Positions 1 to 10,900 of a stretch of 64,000 bases of DNA are shown in pieces. The DNA is from Usnea hakonensis (taxonomy: Eukaryota; Ascomycota; Lecanoromycetes; Lecanorales; Parmeliaceae), in the NCBI GenBank assembly GCA_013423325.1, contig BLJB01000049.1, positions 335 through 64,334 of the forward strand. Direction: 5' to 3'. Position numbers and translations under genes: made by a program. The notes under the pieces are model-generated. The model was not told where the DNA came from, ran no database searches, and saw only the letters and a program-made list of their open reading frames with translations. Position 1 is the stretch's first letter. The number at the start of each line of letters is the position of its first letter.

Positions 1-302
1 CCAGCCCGATCTTCTCTATTCGCATCTGGATCAGGGCGGAGCTTTCGGCTTTCGCGAGGTTGTAGTAAAGTGTTCTCCTCGTTTTCCAGTCCTCAGGACC
101 CTGAGCTGGTATCCTCTCGTTTTCGGGTATACCCGTACGGTAGCCTTCCCACAGGGTGCGCCAGGCTGTGTTACCCCAGCCCCGCACTCTTCCTCTTATC
201 GCCTCCGTCTCCTTCCTTTCTCTCTTCCTTGCGTCGTGTTGTTCCCACCCTCCCCTAGGGAGGGCACCCTCGGCCCATGAGCACTTCTCTATCGCAGGTG
301 CC
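1..302. other. unassigned GC-normal stretch at window edge
   Basis: This stretch has ordinary base composition and is pyrimidine-rich on the plus strand. It changes abruptly into the RIP-mutated block at about position 303-310. A 62-codon frame at 70-258 has no recognisable domain and I do not call it a gene. It could be the unmutated flank of the repeat or the end of a gene lying outside the window. Confidence 0.3.
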
Positions 303-309
303 GGTGGTG

Positions 310-3045
310 TAATAAGATCTTTATAAAGGCGTAATTAGTATATAAAAAAGCGGTAATCTTATAGATACGAGTAACGATTTATTTATTTAGAAGATTAAAT
401 AGTACTATAAAGAATTTAGAGTACTACTAAAAGCTCCTAATAGTAAATAGAAGTAATAGTAAAAGACTTTAATAAGAGGCTTTCTAAACTAAAATAATAA
501 TAGAAGTAATTAGAATTAAAAGACTAGACTTTAAAAAGATAGAAAAAAAGTAGATAGTAACTTTCTAGATAGAAAGCTTCTAAAGCCTTTATTAGATAAA
601 TACTTAGTAAGACCTCCTAATAGAATTTTAGTATAATATAGATAGGCCTATAGTACTACTATAATTAATAACTAGAAAGTCTAATATAGATATAGTAATT
701 ATAGCGGAGGCGAAAAGCGAGTAATCTCTAAGTAGAGATTTCTAACGTAATTAAAGTAAATAATAAGAACCTAAAAGATAGTAAGTAACTAATTAATAGT
801 AGTAGCTTACTATAGTAGATATTACTACTAACTATAATAATAGTTATAAATTAGTAGTATAAGTAAATAGTATAAATAAATATTAATAATTATATTATCT
901 ATAGAAGTAAATAAAGATATAGAGTAAATTATAGCCCGAAGGCTAAGATTACTTTAAGTTAGATCTAGAAGCTAGCCCTATATAGACTAGTCCGATCCGG
1001 ACCTTCCAGTATCGTAATAGAATCGCGCGATTCGCAATTTGATATTTAGTAGGAACTTTTCAGATTTGGTAATATACGATAATTTTAGTTACTATATAAA
1101 AACTTATTATAATAGTAGTTATAGATACCTCCGCTACTATTATAATTAGATAATCTACTACCTTTAGAGTAACTAGATTAATCGTCGAAGCCTATAATAA
1201 AGTATATAATAGCTATTATAGTATTAAAGTATCGCTTATCGAAGCCTATAATAACTTATACTAGCGAAGTATTAAAGATATATTATTTACTAAAGCCTAC
1301 TATAATAGTTACGATATTTAATATTATTATAATAAAGATAATTATATCTCTCTAGATATTATAAAGCCTTATTAACTAGATAGTTAATTAGATATATACG
1401 CTATTTAGCGTAATAGTCTATTAATAACTCCTAAGGCGCTAATATCGAAGAGATATACTAAAGACTATAGCCGTATTACATACTATAAAAATGATAGAAT
1501 TTTAACTACTTTACTAATATATCTTTTTATACTCTCGATATACTACCGTAATAGTATATATAGTATTACGATATAGTTAGTAAGAACGCTATTAGCTTTC
1601 TTTATTTTACTCTATACTATTATATTATATTATTATATATTTACTATACTTTATATTTATATCTTTACTCTTACTATTATTTAGGCTAGTAGCTCGGTAG
1701 GAGCCTCCTATAGGCTAGTAGCCGTATATAAATAGATTTATTCGGCTATAGAAAATTTACTTATCTTTCTACTACTTATTTACTACCTCGTTATTTACTA
1801 CTATATATAGAAAGAGCTAGAGGACTATTTATTTAATAATATCTATAATATAGATAAGATAGGTATCTTCTAGAAGGCTAGTCTAAATATAACTTTTATA
1901 ACTTAGAAATTACCTAGTAGTAAGATTAAAAAAGTACGAATTATAGCTAATTTTATATATAATATTATTAGTATAAAGAAACTCCCTTTATAGATTATTA
2001 GAAAAGCGAAGAAATTATAATATTTTTAAAGTATTAATATTATAAATCTCTTAATTAAATAGAGATAGAATATTAAGATATAGATAATAGGCCGAATATT
2101 TAAAGAGTTTCTTCTATAGTTTAATAGTTAAATATAATATAAATCTATTCTACTAATCGATAGCTTTTCTATATATTATATAGGTCTAAATTAAGTCGAG
2201 ACTAAGTTTCTAAATCCTCTTTTAAATATTAAAGTTATCTTTCTTTCTATAAATATAACGGCCCTATATTAGCCTTTAGATTAAGGTATTATTTAGACCT
2301 AGAAGGTCTACTATAGAAGATAGTAGTTATAGTATTAAGTATCTAAATATAAAGCTAATTATCTATCTAAGAAGACTATTAATATCCTAAAGATAATTCG
2401 ATAGTTAATATTAGTCTAGAATAATATTACTCTCTCTATAATCTATTATTACTAGCTAAAATTATATATACTAGAGCCTAAATATAATTTATAGATAAAA
2501 TCGAAAGCCTTTACTATCGACTAGAAGAAAATTATATAAGTAGATAAGATTATTATAAACTCTACCCTTTTAGATATTTAATTAGTAATAAATACTCTAG
2601 TTAATTAATAGTATATTAAGGCGACTATAAATATTAATAACTTTCTAAACCTAATTAAAGAGGAGATAGATAGTTATAATAAGAATATTTTTACTACTAT
2701 TATCGAATAATATATACTAGCTAAAGATAGAGATTATAAGACTAATAAAAAAGAGGAAGTCTTACTAAAAGTTATTTATTCGGAGACTATTTTCTACCTC
2801 TAATAGCTCCTTTTATATAAAGAGTAGTAGGAATATAATAATAAGATAGTAATATAATATCTTAATAAATATAAAAAGGCTATTAGACTATAGAAGTATA
2901 ATAGATATTATTAATAGACCTTAATTACTAGCTATTTTAGTAGATAATTACCTTTTTTATACTATTTTTTATATAGCGATAACCCCTATATAGCGATTTT
3001 TTTTTAGCTACTAAGTATATCGCTATAGCTAGAGTTTCTTATATA
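310..3045. repeat. RIP-mutated repeat relic (block 1)
   Basis: About 2.7 kb of extremely TA-rich DNA full of TAG and TAA in all frames. Along most of it CA and TG dinucleotides are almost missing, while TA is very frequent and CG is still present (for example near 700-720 and 1190-1260). That is the signature of fungal repeat-induced point mutation, which changes CpA to TpA; loss of CpG by ordinary deamination would look different. A small less-affected pocket lies at about 1000-1080. No protein can be read. It is most likely a dead transposable element or several, but the class cannot be told by eye. Confidence 0.85.
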
Positions 3046-3140
3046 ACTTGAAATATAGAACTTCTTACATAATAGCCGTATATAGTAGATCGCTTTAATC
3101 GCCTCAATCCTTTAAGACTATATTATCCTTAGCTTGTCGC

Positions 3141-3340
3141 AAGTTGACTACTTCATAAGATAGATAGGTAGGATAGACGAACGTCCCGCGTTCCACAATA
3201 AGTAATCTGCACTACTTATCCGAAGGCTGACTGCTTCACAAGACGGATAGGACAGACGAACGTCCCGCGTTCCACAATGAGTAATCTGCATTACTTATCT
3301 GATGGCTGACTGCTTGCCATCACAGATAGGATAGGCGGAT
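3141..3340. repeat. three degenerate tandem copies of a roughly 80-bp unit
   Basis: Unit A starts near 3141, unit B near 3223 and partial unit C near 3302, so the spacing is 82 and 79 bp. Units A and B share a long core containing GACGAACGTCCCGCGTTCC (starting at 3176 and 3255) followed by an AGTAATCTGC motif. Unit C keeps the GGCTGACTGCTT start and the GGATAGG stretch. The array joins the end of RIP block 1 and runs into the 3' end of the secreted-protein gene, supplying its stop codon. Confidence 0.8.
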
Positions 3341-3716
3341 TATTCGCTTTCCATACCGGATAATCTTTGCTGAACTCGTTCGTGGTAAGACAATATCCAT
3401 GCTGGTTGGTATCAGCGCTAAGATCGGCGTGTAGTAGTCCGGTCACGCAATTAGCATCGCTGAAAAATCTGATTTCGCTGATCTGGTTGTTAAGGCCCGC
3501 ACCCCAGCTCCAGCCAACGTTAATGGTGGTAGGTGCGAATGCGTGGCACTTCGAATCTTTCAACTTAAGCCATGGGGCATTGGCAGACTGTGAACCCGAA
3601 CAATCCATGTCCGCGTTATCAAACCACGAGATCCAGGGATACGAGTTGCGTGGCTCCAGAGGGGAGGCAAAGGCTGTCGAAGCCAGAGACGTAATAAGGA
3701 GAGTCCAAGAATGCAT
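3291..3716 (-). CDS. small secreted protein, effector-like
   Basis: A single-exon gene for 141 residues of no recognised family. Residues 1 to about 17 form a clear signal peptide (hydrophobic core LLITSLASTAFA, likely cleavage before SPLEPR). The mature protein is about 120 residues with four cysteines (residues 39, 57, 90 and 109), enough for two disulfides, and is rich in Trp, Asn and Ser. A TATA-like run (TATATATA on either strand, about 3870) lies roughly 155 bp upstream of the start. The gene sits alone between two RIP-mutated repeat blocks, a setting typical of fast-evolving secreted proteins. Its last codons (SSQPSDK and the stop) are made from a neighbouring tandem repeat, so the original C-terminus may have been replaced. 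Host or partner function is unknown; effector-like is inference from size, signal peptide, cysteines and location. Confidence 0.65.
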   Translation of the reverse strand: MHSWTLLITSLASTAFASPLEPRNSYPWISWFDNADMDCSGSQSANAPWLKLKDSKCHAFAPTTINVGWSWGAGLNNQISEIRFFSDANCVTGLLHADLSADTNQHGYCLTTNEFSKDYPVWKANNPPILSVMASSQPSDK

Positions 3717-4349
3717 TATGCGAGTTCCGTCGTTTCTATTATCTATGGCGATGGAGTTTGATGGTGGATTTTAGAACGATAAAGGTTGATCGATTAAAAC
3801 GAAGGCAGACTTGAGCTAGGAGATGAAATTTGCTTTGGTTAAGAAGATGTACAATATGGGAGTCCCTCAATATATATAGGGGAGGAGGCAAAGACGTAGC
3901 AGACGTACATACTATTGATAGAATAATGTGGTAGTAAAGCAGCAAGGGTTCTCCAGGGCAAAACTATTGACAGTTTATTGAGGAATAATTGAGAGGTTGT
4001 TGCTATCAATAGAGGATTGAGAGCTCAACATTTCAAGCGTAGCTAATAAACGAAGCGTAGGAACTTGTTTGTGTGTTGAAAGAATCAAGTTTCGTGGGAC
4101 AATAATATAGATACAAAGACTTATTTTGTAGTGCTCAATAAGAGCCTATTTTCCTTTGTGTATACGAGGACAACTCCAGTCGTCTTAGATTAGAAGAAAA
4201 CAAACAATAACGTAGTAAGAATTCAAGTTTCTTCGCGATAGAGCGACGGTCTGCGCTTGGGACGAAAATCCTCCTAACCCCTTTCGCCCTAGCCTATAAT
4301 CCACGCGCCCCTACCAAATTTTCGCTATACACGGTAGCACGAAGGCTAG
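3717..4349. other. upstream region of the secreted-protein gene
   Basis: No convincing gene. The region is moderately AT-rich and contains the TATA-like run near 3870 that would serve the minus-strand gene ending at 3291. From about 4260 the composition changes towards the next RIP block, first GC-normal (4260-4350) and then TA-rich. Confidence 0.4.
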
Positions 4350-4975
4350 CTTACCTATCTTTACCCTTAACGATAATAAAAATAGAAGCCCTATTATACG
4401 AGAGTTATTACGAATAAGTAGTATATTAGTAGAGGACCCTCGCCTTAGCGAGGTCCGGGGCTCTTTTTAAGCCGAATACTATACGATTAAGATACTACTA
4501 CTCTATACCGTAATAAGAGTATCTACGATTACGTAGAAGATTTTTATTAAAAACCCCGAAAAATTTAAAGATCTACCCTCTAGACGACGTATAGAAATTT
4601 ACGAAGATCTTAACTAAAATCTTAAAAAAAATAAAAATTTACCTTTTAGAAATTTTAAAAGTTCTAAAATAAAGGATAAACTTATCCGAGCCGAGATTAT
4701 TAGTCTATATTTAAGAATATAACTTCTTAACTACTAAAATATAGGTAAAATTATTAAGAACTTATCTTCTTAAACGTAGATCGACGATCTAAAGACTTCT
4801 ATAAATTTTTAGTTTTTTTAAAAATTTTTTTTCGAAGATTTTAACTAAATCTACGATAAAAGTAAATATTTTTCTTATAGAGAATTTTTAAAAATTCTAG
4901 CTAAATCTACGATAAAAGTAAATATCTTAATAATCTCTATTTTTTCGAAGATTTCAAGTGAATCTACATAAAAAA
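4350..4975. repeat. RIP-mutated repeat relic (block 2)
   Basis: A second TA-rich block of about 0.6 kb in which CA and TG are nearly absent while CG remains, as in block 1. Near its right end the motif CTAAATCTACGATAAAAG occurs at 4845 and 4901 (56-bp spacing), and a third degenerate copy follows near 4951, so part of the block is a tandem repeat. The block stops about 150 bp before the start codon of the RGD1 gene. No coding capacity is left. Confidence 0.8.
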
Positions 4976-4991
4976 TGAAGAAATTGGGAAG

Positions 4992-5003
4992 TTAGGGTTA
5001 GGG
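4992..5003 (+). repeat. interstitial telomere-like motif (TTAGGG)2
   Basis: Two perfect TTAGGG units followed by TTT lie exactly where the RIP block gives way to normal sequence. TTAGGG is the usual telomere repeat of filamentous ascomycetes. Two copies are also a known promoter motif class (telobox-like), so this could be a regulatory site of RGD1 rather than a scar. Confidence 0.5.
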
Positions 5004-5121
5004 TTTAAAGGCTTGGCATTTTTTGTCCGCGGCTAGACCGTCGGTCTACGCTGAGAATACCTTACAGTATCTATGTATTCCTGAAGTCAAAAAGCCAAAA
5101 GTCGCCTGGATACAGCTCAAC

Positions 5122-7526
5122 ATGGAACCTTGGGAGTCGCTTGAACACTCCTCGTCCGAGAACCTTGCTCCTCAGTCCATCTTGAATGGGTCTAGATACA
5201 ACGGTGGAAGTGAAGTGCCGACCAGCGGACAGACGACCCTGGCGCCACAATCTACCCTACCGACCAACGAGTCCTCCCCTGTCGTAGACAGCGTTTTACA
5301 ATCTGATGTTGGTATTCTTGGCTAGTTATCTTATAACTGTCCTCAACTAAAACTCGCAGATCGCCATCAATACCCTCCTCATGCGTCTAAAGCAGAGCGT
5401 TGCATCAGCAAGAGAATTTGCAGCCTTTCTAAAAAAGCGATCTACCCTAGAGGAAGAGCAAGCCCAAGGCCTCAAAAAGGTGTGCAGGAGCAGCCGGGAA
5501 TTGGCAAAGCGACCAGACAGTAGACAAGGCTCTTACGCCCAGAATTACGATGAGATTCTTGGCATCCACGATCGCATGGCAGACAATGGTGTTCAATTTG
5601 CGCTGTTCCTTCATCAAATGCACGAGGATCTCCAAGATCTTGCCGCAAATATAGAGCGTGGTCGTAAGCACTGGAAGCAGAGTGGGTTAAGCGCAGAGAA
5701 GAGGGTGCAGGATTCGGAATCATTCATGGAGAGGGCCAAATCCAAGTACGATTCGTTGGCGGAGGATTATGACCGCACTCGAACAGGAGACAAGCAATCT
5801 GGGCGAGTCTTTGGACTGAAAGGGCCGAAGTCTGCAGCCCAGCACGAAGAGGATCTGCTCAGGAAAGTCCAGCAGGCCGACTCCGATTACTCGTCTAGGG
5901 TTCAGAGCGCAAAAACCCAGAGATTGGAGCTGGTCAGCACCCTGCGTCCACAAGCTGTTAGGGCACTTCAAGATCTGATCAAAGAGTGCGACTCTGGCTT
6001 GACCCTCCAGTTGCAGAAATTTGGTAAGTTGCAGGCACCGTCTCGTGCTCAGAGGTCTAATCGGTCATCTCCCTCCCAGCTTCATTCAACGAGAGACTTC
6101 TCCTTGGTAACGGGCTCTGCATTAGTCCGCTTAAGGGTCAGAGCAATGATTCGGGTTTGCGAAGTCTACGCGATGTCGTTTCCCAGATCGACAACGCAAG
6201 TGACTTGAATAATTTTGTCTCTAGCTTTGCTTCTAAGGTTAGTAACACAGGGGAGATAAAGTACGAACGTCACCCAGTAGGAATTCACGTTTTTCAAACT
6301 TGAGTGGCCCCGAAAACATTGACCCATTCGCAGACTCTCACGTCTCCACAACAAACTCCGTCTCCTATCAATGCTCGTAATCAGCCAATCCCAAACCATG
6401 AAAGCACAATACTCAATCCTTCGGGACAGACAGGCCAGTCGGGGCCTCCGCAAAGTCAGAGCTTTTCCCAGGCATTGGCACCGCCCTCAGCTCCATCTGG
6501 ATCTATTTCGGTTACTGTACCTCAGAACGGCATGAATCGCTCACCGCAAGATCAGAACTTCTCATCAGTAGGCACTGGGGGTCCCCCGCAACTCCCTCCG
6601 ACTCAGACAGCCACGTCGTTATACTCACAACCTCCGACTCCTATCGGCATGAGAGCTTTACAGAAGAACTCTTCTAGCAATAGCCTTCCTGCTTTGAAGC
6701 CGGTCTTTGGTCTTTCGTTGGAAGATTTGCTCAAAAGAGACAATTCTCCCATACCACTGGTAGTTCATCAGTGCATACAGGCTGTTGATCTATACGGCTT
6801 AGAAGTAGAGGGAATCTACCGACTTTCTGGCTCTACTGCGCACGTCTCAAAGCTCCGGTCACTATTTGATAATGGTTTGCCCTTGCATCATGGCTGGTCA
6901 TCATCAATCCTGAGCTGACACGGGCTAGATTCAAATCAACTGGACTTTCGCAATCCGGAAGCGTTCTTCCACGACGTTAACAGCGTCGCTGGCCTACTAA
7001 AGCAATTTTTCCGTGACCTACCCGATCCTTTGCTGACCCATGAGCATTATCAAGGTTTCATTGAAGCCGCACGTGAGTCTCAAGCGATAGTCCGAGACCT
7101 GTACTCCGCGCGCCGTTCTGACAAGCTGTCGTGAGACAGGCATCGATGATGATATAACGCGCCGCGACTCAATGCATGCTATTATCAACAGTCTGCCAGA
7201 CCCGAATTACGCCACTCTTCGAACGTTGACGCTGGTGAGAAAGCTGACTGTCAGATTGACTAGATGTTAATGGTGCTGACATGATAAGCATTTATACCGA
7301 GTACAGGAGCATTCTGCGGTGAACAGGATGAATGCTGGGAATCTTGCAATCATATTCGGGTACGCTGCTATTTGGACTCCTTTGGGACTTTGGGAGGAAC
7401 GGAGCTGACAAGGTCCATAGGCCAACACTTATGGGCACAGGCCCGAATGTGGCGGATGCTGGTTGGCAAGTTCGGGTCATCGACACAATCTTGCAGAATA
7501 CCTATCAGATTTTCGATGATGACTGA
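5122..7526 (+). CDS. RGD1: Rho GTPase-activating protein with F-BAR domain, Rgd1-like
   Basis: About eight exons and roughly 670 residues, close to the yeast Rgd1 length. After a Ser-rich leader, the exon from about 5361 encodes the F-BAR/FCH core ([20 protein letters not shown], then a long coiled coil ending near 6020). A Pro/Ser/Gln-rich linker follows (6310-6700). The RhoGAP domain then starts at [12 protein letters not shown], carries the arginine-finger segment GIYRLSG, and continues through [17 protein letters not shown] (after an intron at 6875-6928) and [17 protein letters not shown] (split by an intron at about 7360-7420), ending in YQIFDDD. Family knowledge: Rgd1 stimulates GTP hydrolysis by Rho3/Rho4 at sites of polar growth and binds membranes through F-BAR. 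Start chosen at MEPWES; the first intron boundary near 5305-5360 is approximate. Its promoter is squeezed against a RIP block. Confidence 0.88.
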
Positions 7527-7950
7527 TTGAGACATGGGCGCGTTGATGCCTTAATGAAATGCTTTCCCATCTCTCTCCAGTCGCTATTATTGCAATCTAA
7601 GCGATCTAGAATCAAATAAAGTCCATGATGGCAAACCATTGTCTCGTAAAAGCATGCATTTCCGCGCATGTAGAATAGAGCGTGGGTCTCAAAATGTAAT
7701 AGTATATCTACCTTGGAGAATCTGATACCTTTTCCTTTTGCGACAAGACGGCAGTGAAGCCTGAAGGAATTTGCTGTTGACAATCTCCATGGAAATATAT
7801 TCCTCGCCAGCCGCTGCCCAGAAGCACAGCTGAAACGCCGATCCAAGAGTACTCAGAAATGCTGAAGCGAACCTACTCAGGCCACTGTGTAAGCGTCGCA
7901 TCATCTAATCATACATCGTCAAGCATTTGCCAAGAAAAGAAACGAATCCG
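7527..7950. other. convergent 3' intergenic space RGD1/MED12
   Basis: 424 bp between the stop codons of two genes that point at each other. Only short chance frames are present. It presumably holds both polyadenylation regions. Confidence 0.5.
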
Positions 7951-10900
7951 CTACAAAACAGATTTCCTTGCGCCGAAGAGGGTCAAGCTGAGACTGGTAT
8001 CATTTTCCGTAGAGACTGGTGTTGCGTCTTGCATCATCTCCCATCTCCGAAGCGAATATGGCTGCATGGCCACGCCCTCAGATCTTGTTTCGGCGCTTGT
8101 TGAGGACTTTGTCACAAGTTGCAGCCATTCACTGTTGACGGTCTCAGTGTAGCCAAAGATGAAACGTAATCGCGGATCCTGACTGTGATGGTAGTCACGA
8201 AGGGTGTGGATACAGCGCGTTCGAGTTTCCTCAGACAGAGCGTCTGAGAGGAGCGCGAGGGTGTCGAATAGGCGGCTGGGAAGAGTGGGATGCAGTGCGA
8301 GGAACGGATGTATCAGGAGGCGACTGAGGGAGATCAGGACATGGCAGAGGGCGGACTGAGAATACCTCGGGTGCTGGATTGTCGACTGGTGGATGATAAG
8401 TAGGAAAACAAGAACATCGATAGATAAGCAAACATGATCTGAACCGCTTTCATCACCATGATACTGCCGTCTGTCCAGCTGAGGCGAAGCGGATACGATC
8501 GAGAGTCTATCTGCAATTTCGTCAAGGAACGGGGAAGCCTCAGCATCTGATACGCTAAACCCAGCTGCCTCGATCATTGCAGTCAACCCGTCGAGACAGG
8601 TCTTATCCCTATGGCACTTCGATGTCGTATCTGTAGTACACAGACCGATTATCTCGGACTCAGCCTTCCCTCTAATTGAAGCCGCTCCTGCTCGGGATAT
8701 TTTGGATACAAGCCATGCCCACAATCCAACGCGGCCATCCCTCGAAACCCTGGCATGCTCCACAAGAACTTCTGACAGAGTCTCTGCGGCACTCCCCAAG
8801 ATTTTGGCGTCTGACAAAATTGCTTCCAATTTCATCTGGACGAGAGGTACATTGAAATCACTAGTGCTATGTAGGAGGCTCGAAATCCTGCTAGACCCAT
8901 CAAGACGGGGCGAGTCTTCTTGTTGGTCATGCTCAAGAAGTCCCCAAAAGGCTTTCTGTAAGTCAGTGTTAGGTAAATTGGTCGCAACTGCTCTAGGCGA
9001 GCAGGGCTGCTGTAGCACGAGAGTCTGTATGAGATTTCTAACAGAGAAATCTTCTATTCGAGCACAAGCGCGTGTGCGCAAGGGAGCTTCTGTTGCTCTA
9101 CATGTCTCTACAGCGACTTTAAGCAAGGCTATAATCGAGGGCGAAGACATGCGAACGAGGCGACGCAATTGATCAAGAAGTCGGTAGTTTCGGTAGTTGA
9201 CGATGTACATCGGTTCTGAGCTGGCCATCCGTAACATGTCTAACATATCTAAGGCTAGACCAGCCCGCTGGTTTTCGTGGTCTTCAAGGCCTAGAAGATG
9301 TGCGGCGGAATCTATGACGGCCTTCAATGAAATGACTTTACAGCAAACCATTGCTGATAGGATTGGCCCAGGATTTGGACGAAGATCGGAACGCAACCAC
9401 TTTTGGAGCCAATCCTTGAGCAAAGCGTCGAAAGTCTTTGGACCAAATCTACGCAGTCGAGCAAGAAGCTGCGAAAATCGGATTCCCGACTCACTTGAGT
9501 CCTCGAATGATGTTTCCAGATGCCCAATCATTGTGCTGAAAACTCGAGTCAGAGTCTGCATGTCCATACTGGTGCCTCCTGCAAGCACATGGTCCAACTC
9601 GTCCGCAAACATGGGTTCGGTTGATTGCACTGCTTCAACCATACTGTCCGAGATGGGCGAGAAAGCGGCGGCAGATAATCTAGGCATAAGAGCAGAAATA
9701 TTGTTTCGGAGTTTTTGGACTTCTTGAGTCGTGTTAGACAAGCGGCAACCCAGATCGATCAGTGATTCAAGAGAAGCCTTTTCAAAGACCTCAGGCCCAC
9801 GCGGTTCTTCCACCAGATGGTATAATTTTCGGAAAAAGTCGTCAGTCGCACCTATGGCGTTGAATACGTCAAAATACTGGTTGACTGTGTCGGTCACAGC
9901 AGTCATGACAGAGCCCTGCACTCCTTCGGACAATATAATAAGGACATCAGCGAGAATTGCAAAGTCTTCGAACTCCTCGAGAACGCGTCGAATAGCGAAG
10001 AATTGTTCCAGAGTGACAAGACAAAAAGTAGGTTTGTCCAATCCCGGATGTCTAGTATCCTGCGATACCGAATCAAACTCTTCGTAGACTTGAAGACGTG
10101 AGAATACATTTTGTCGAATCCACAGAGCAATGGCCGACTTTACCGTCTGACTTAACGCAGCCAGGTTATCGCATCCTGCTCGGACGCCAGCTGAAGTATC
10201 CCAAATAAAAAAGTGTGGTATCTCCTCAAGTATGCTCGCCTTTACTGCAATGATCAAATCACTTTCTTGCTGAGCAGAGACTCCCGCTGCTGTCAGAAGC
10301 ATACGTCGTAGATTGACAACGTGAGACGGTAGACCTTGCAAAGGAAGCTCGAATAGCAAGTCGACATCGCGCGGACCGTTCTGTATTCGTCAGCTGGTTA
10401 CATGATACCATGGACATGATTGTAATTACCACTTTAGGTTCATGATGACCATCCAGCGTTCCGCGAGCGATAAGCCATTGTAAATATTTACCAGCAGACA
10501 AGTGCTGCGAACGTACAAGTTCGGAAAGCAATCTGTGAACGTCGCTCTTCTGCAAGCCTGGAACATCAGAACTTGAAGCCAAGAATTTAAAGATTGGGCC
10601 TTGAATGTCGATGCCCTTTCTCTTCCAAATCCGCAGGAGACGTGCCCCAGCATATGTCCTAAAGCGGCCGTATCTATAGATGCTAGACGACCACTCAATG
10701 CATGTTCGAACAAGTAAGTCGTGATCGCTGGTGACCCGGAGGCACACGCCTGCAGTTTCCCCAAAATTTTGATCGTCGAACAAGCTGTCCAGGCACACTA
10801 TGACTTCTTGTCTATAAGATTTTGTTGCTTGACTAATCATGCTTAAAGAACGATCGCGGAGTCTCCAATTACGTCGAGAAAGGCTGTCGAAGCACGAATG

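Noticed and set aside
310..3045. CRISPR-like or satellite array suggested by repeated TAGTAATAG-type strings
   Set aside because: The repetition has no constant unit or spacing and comes from the TA-rich composition left by RIP; CRISPR arrays do not occur in fungal nuclear DNA.
3367..3774. 135-codon plus-strand frame over the secreted-protein gene
   Set aside because: It lies opposite the minus-strand gene that has a signal peptide and regular cysteines; the plus frame has no features and is a shadow.
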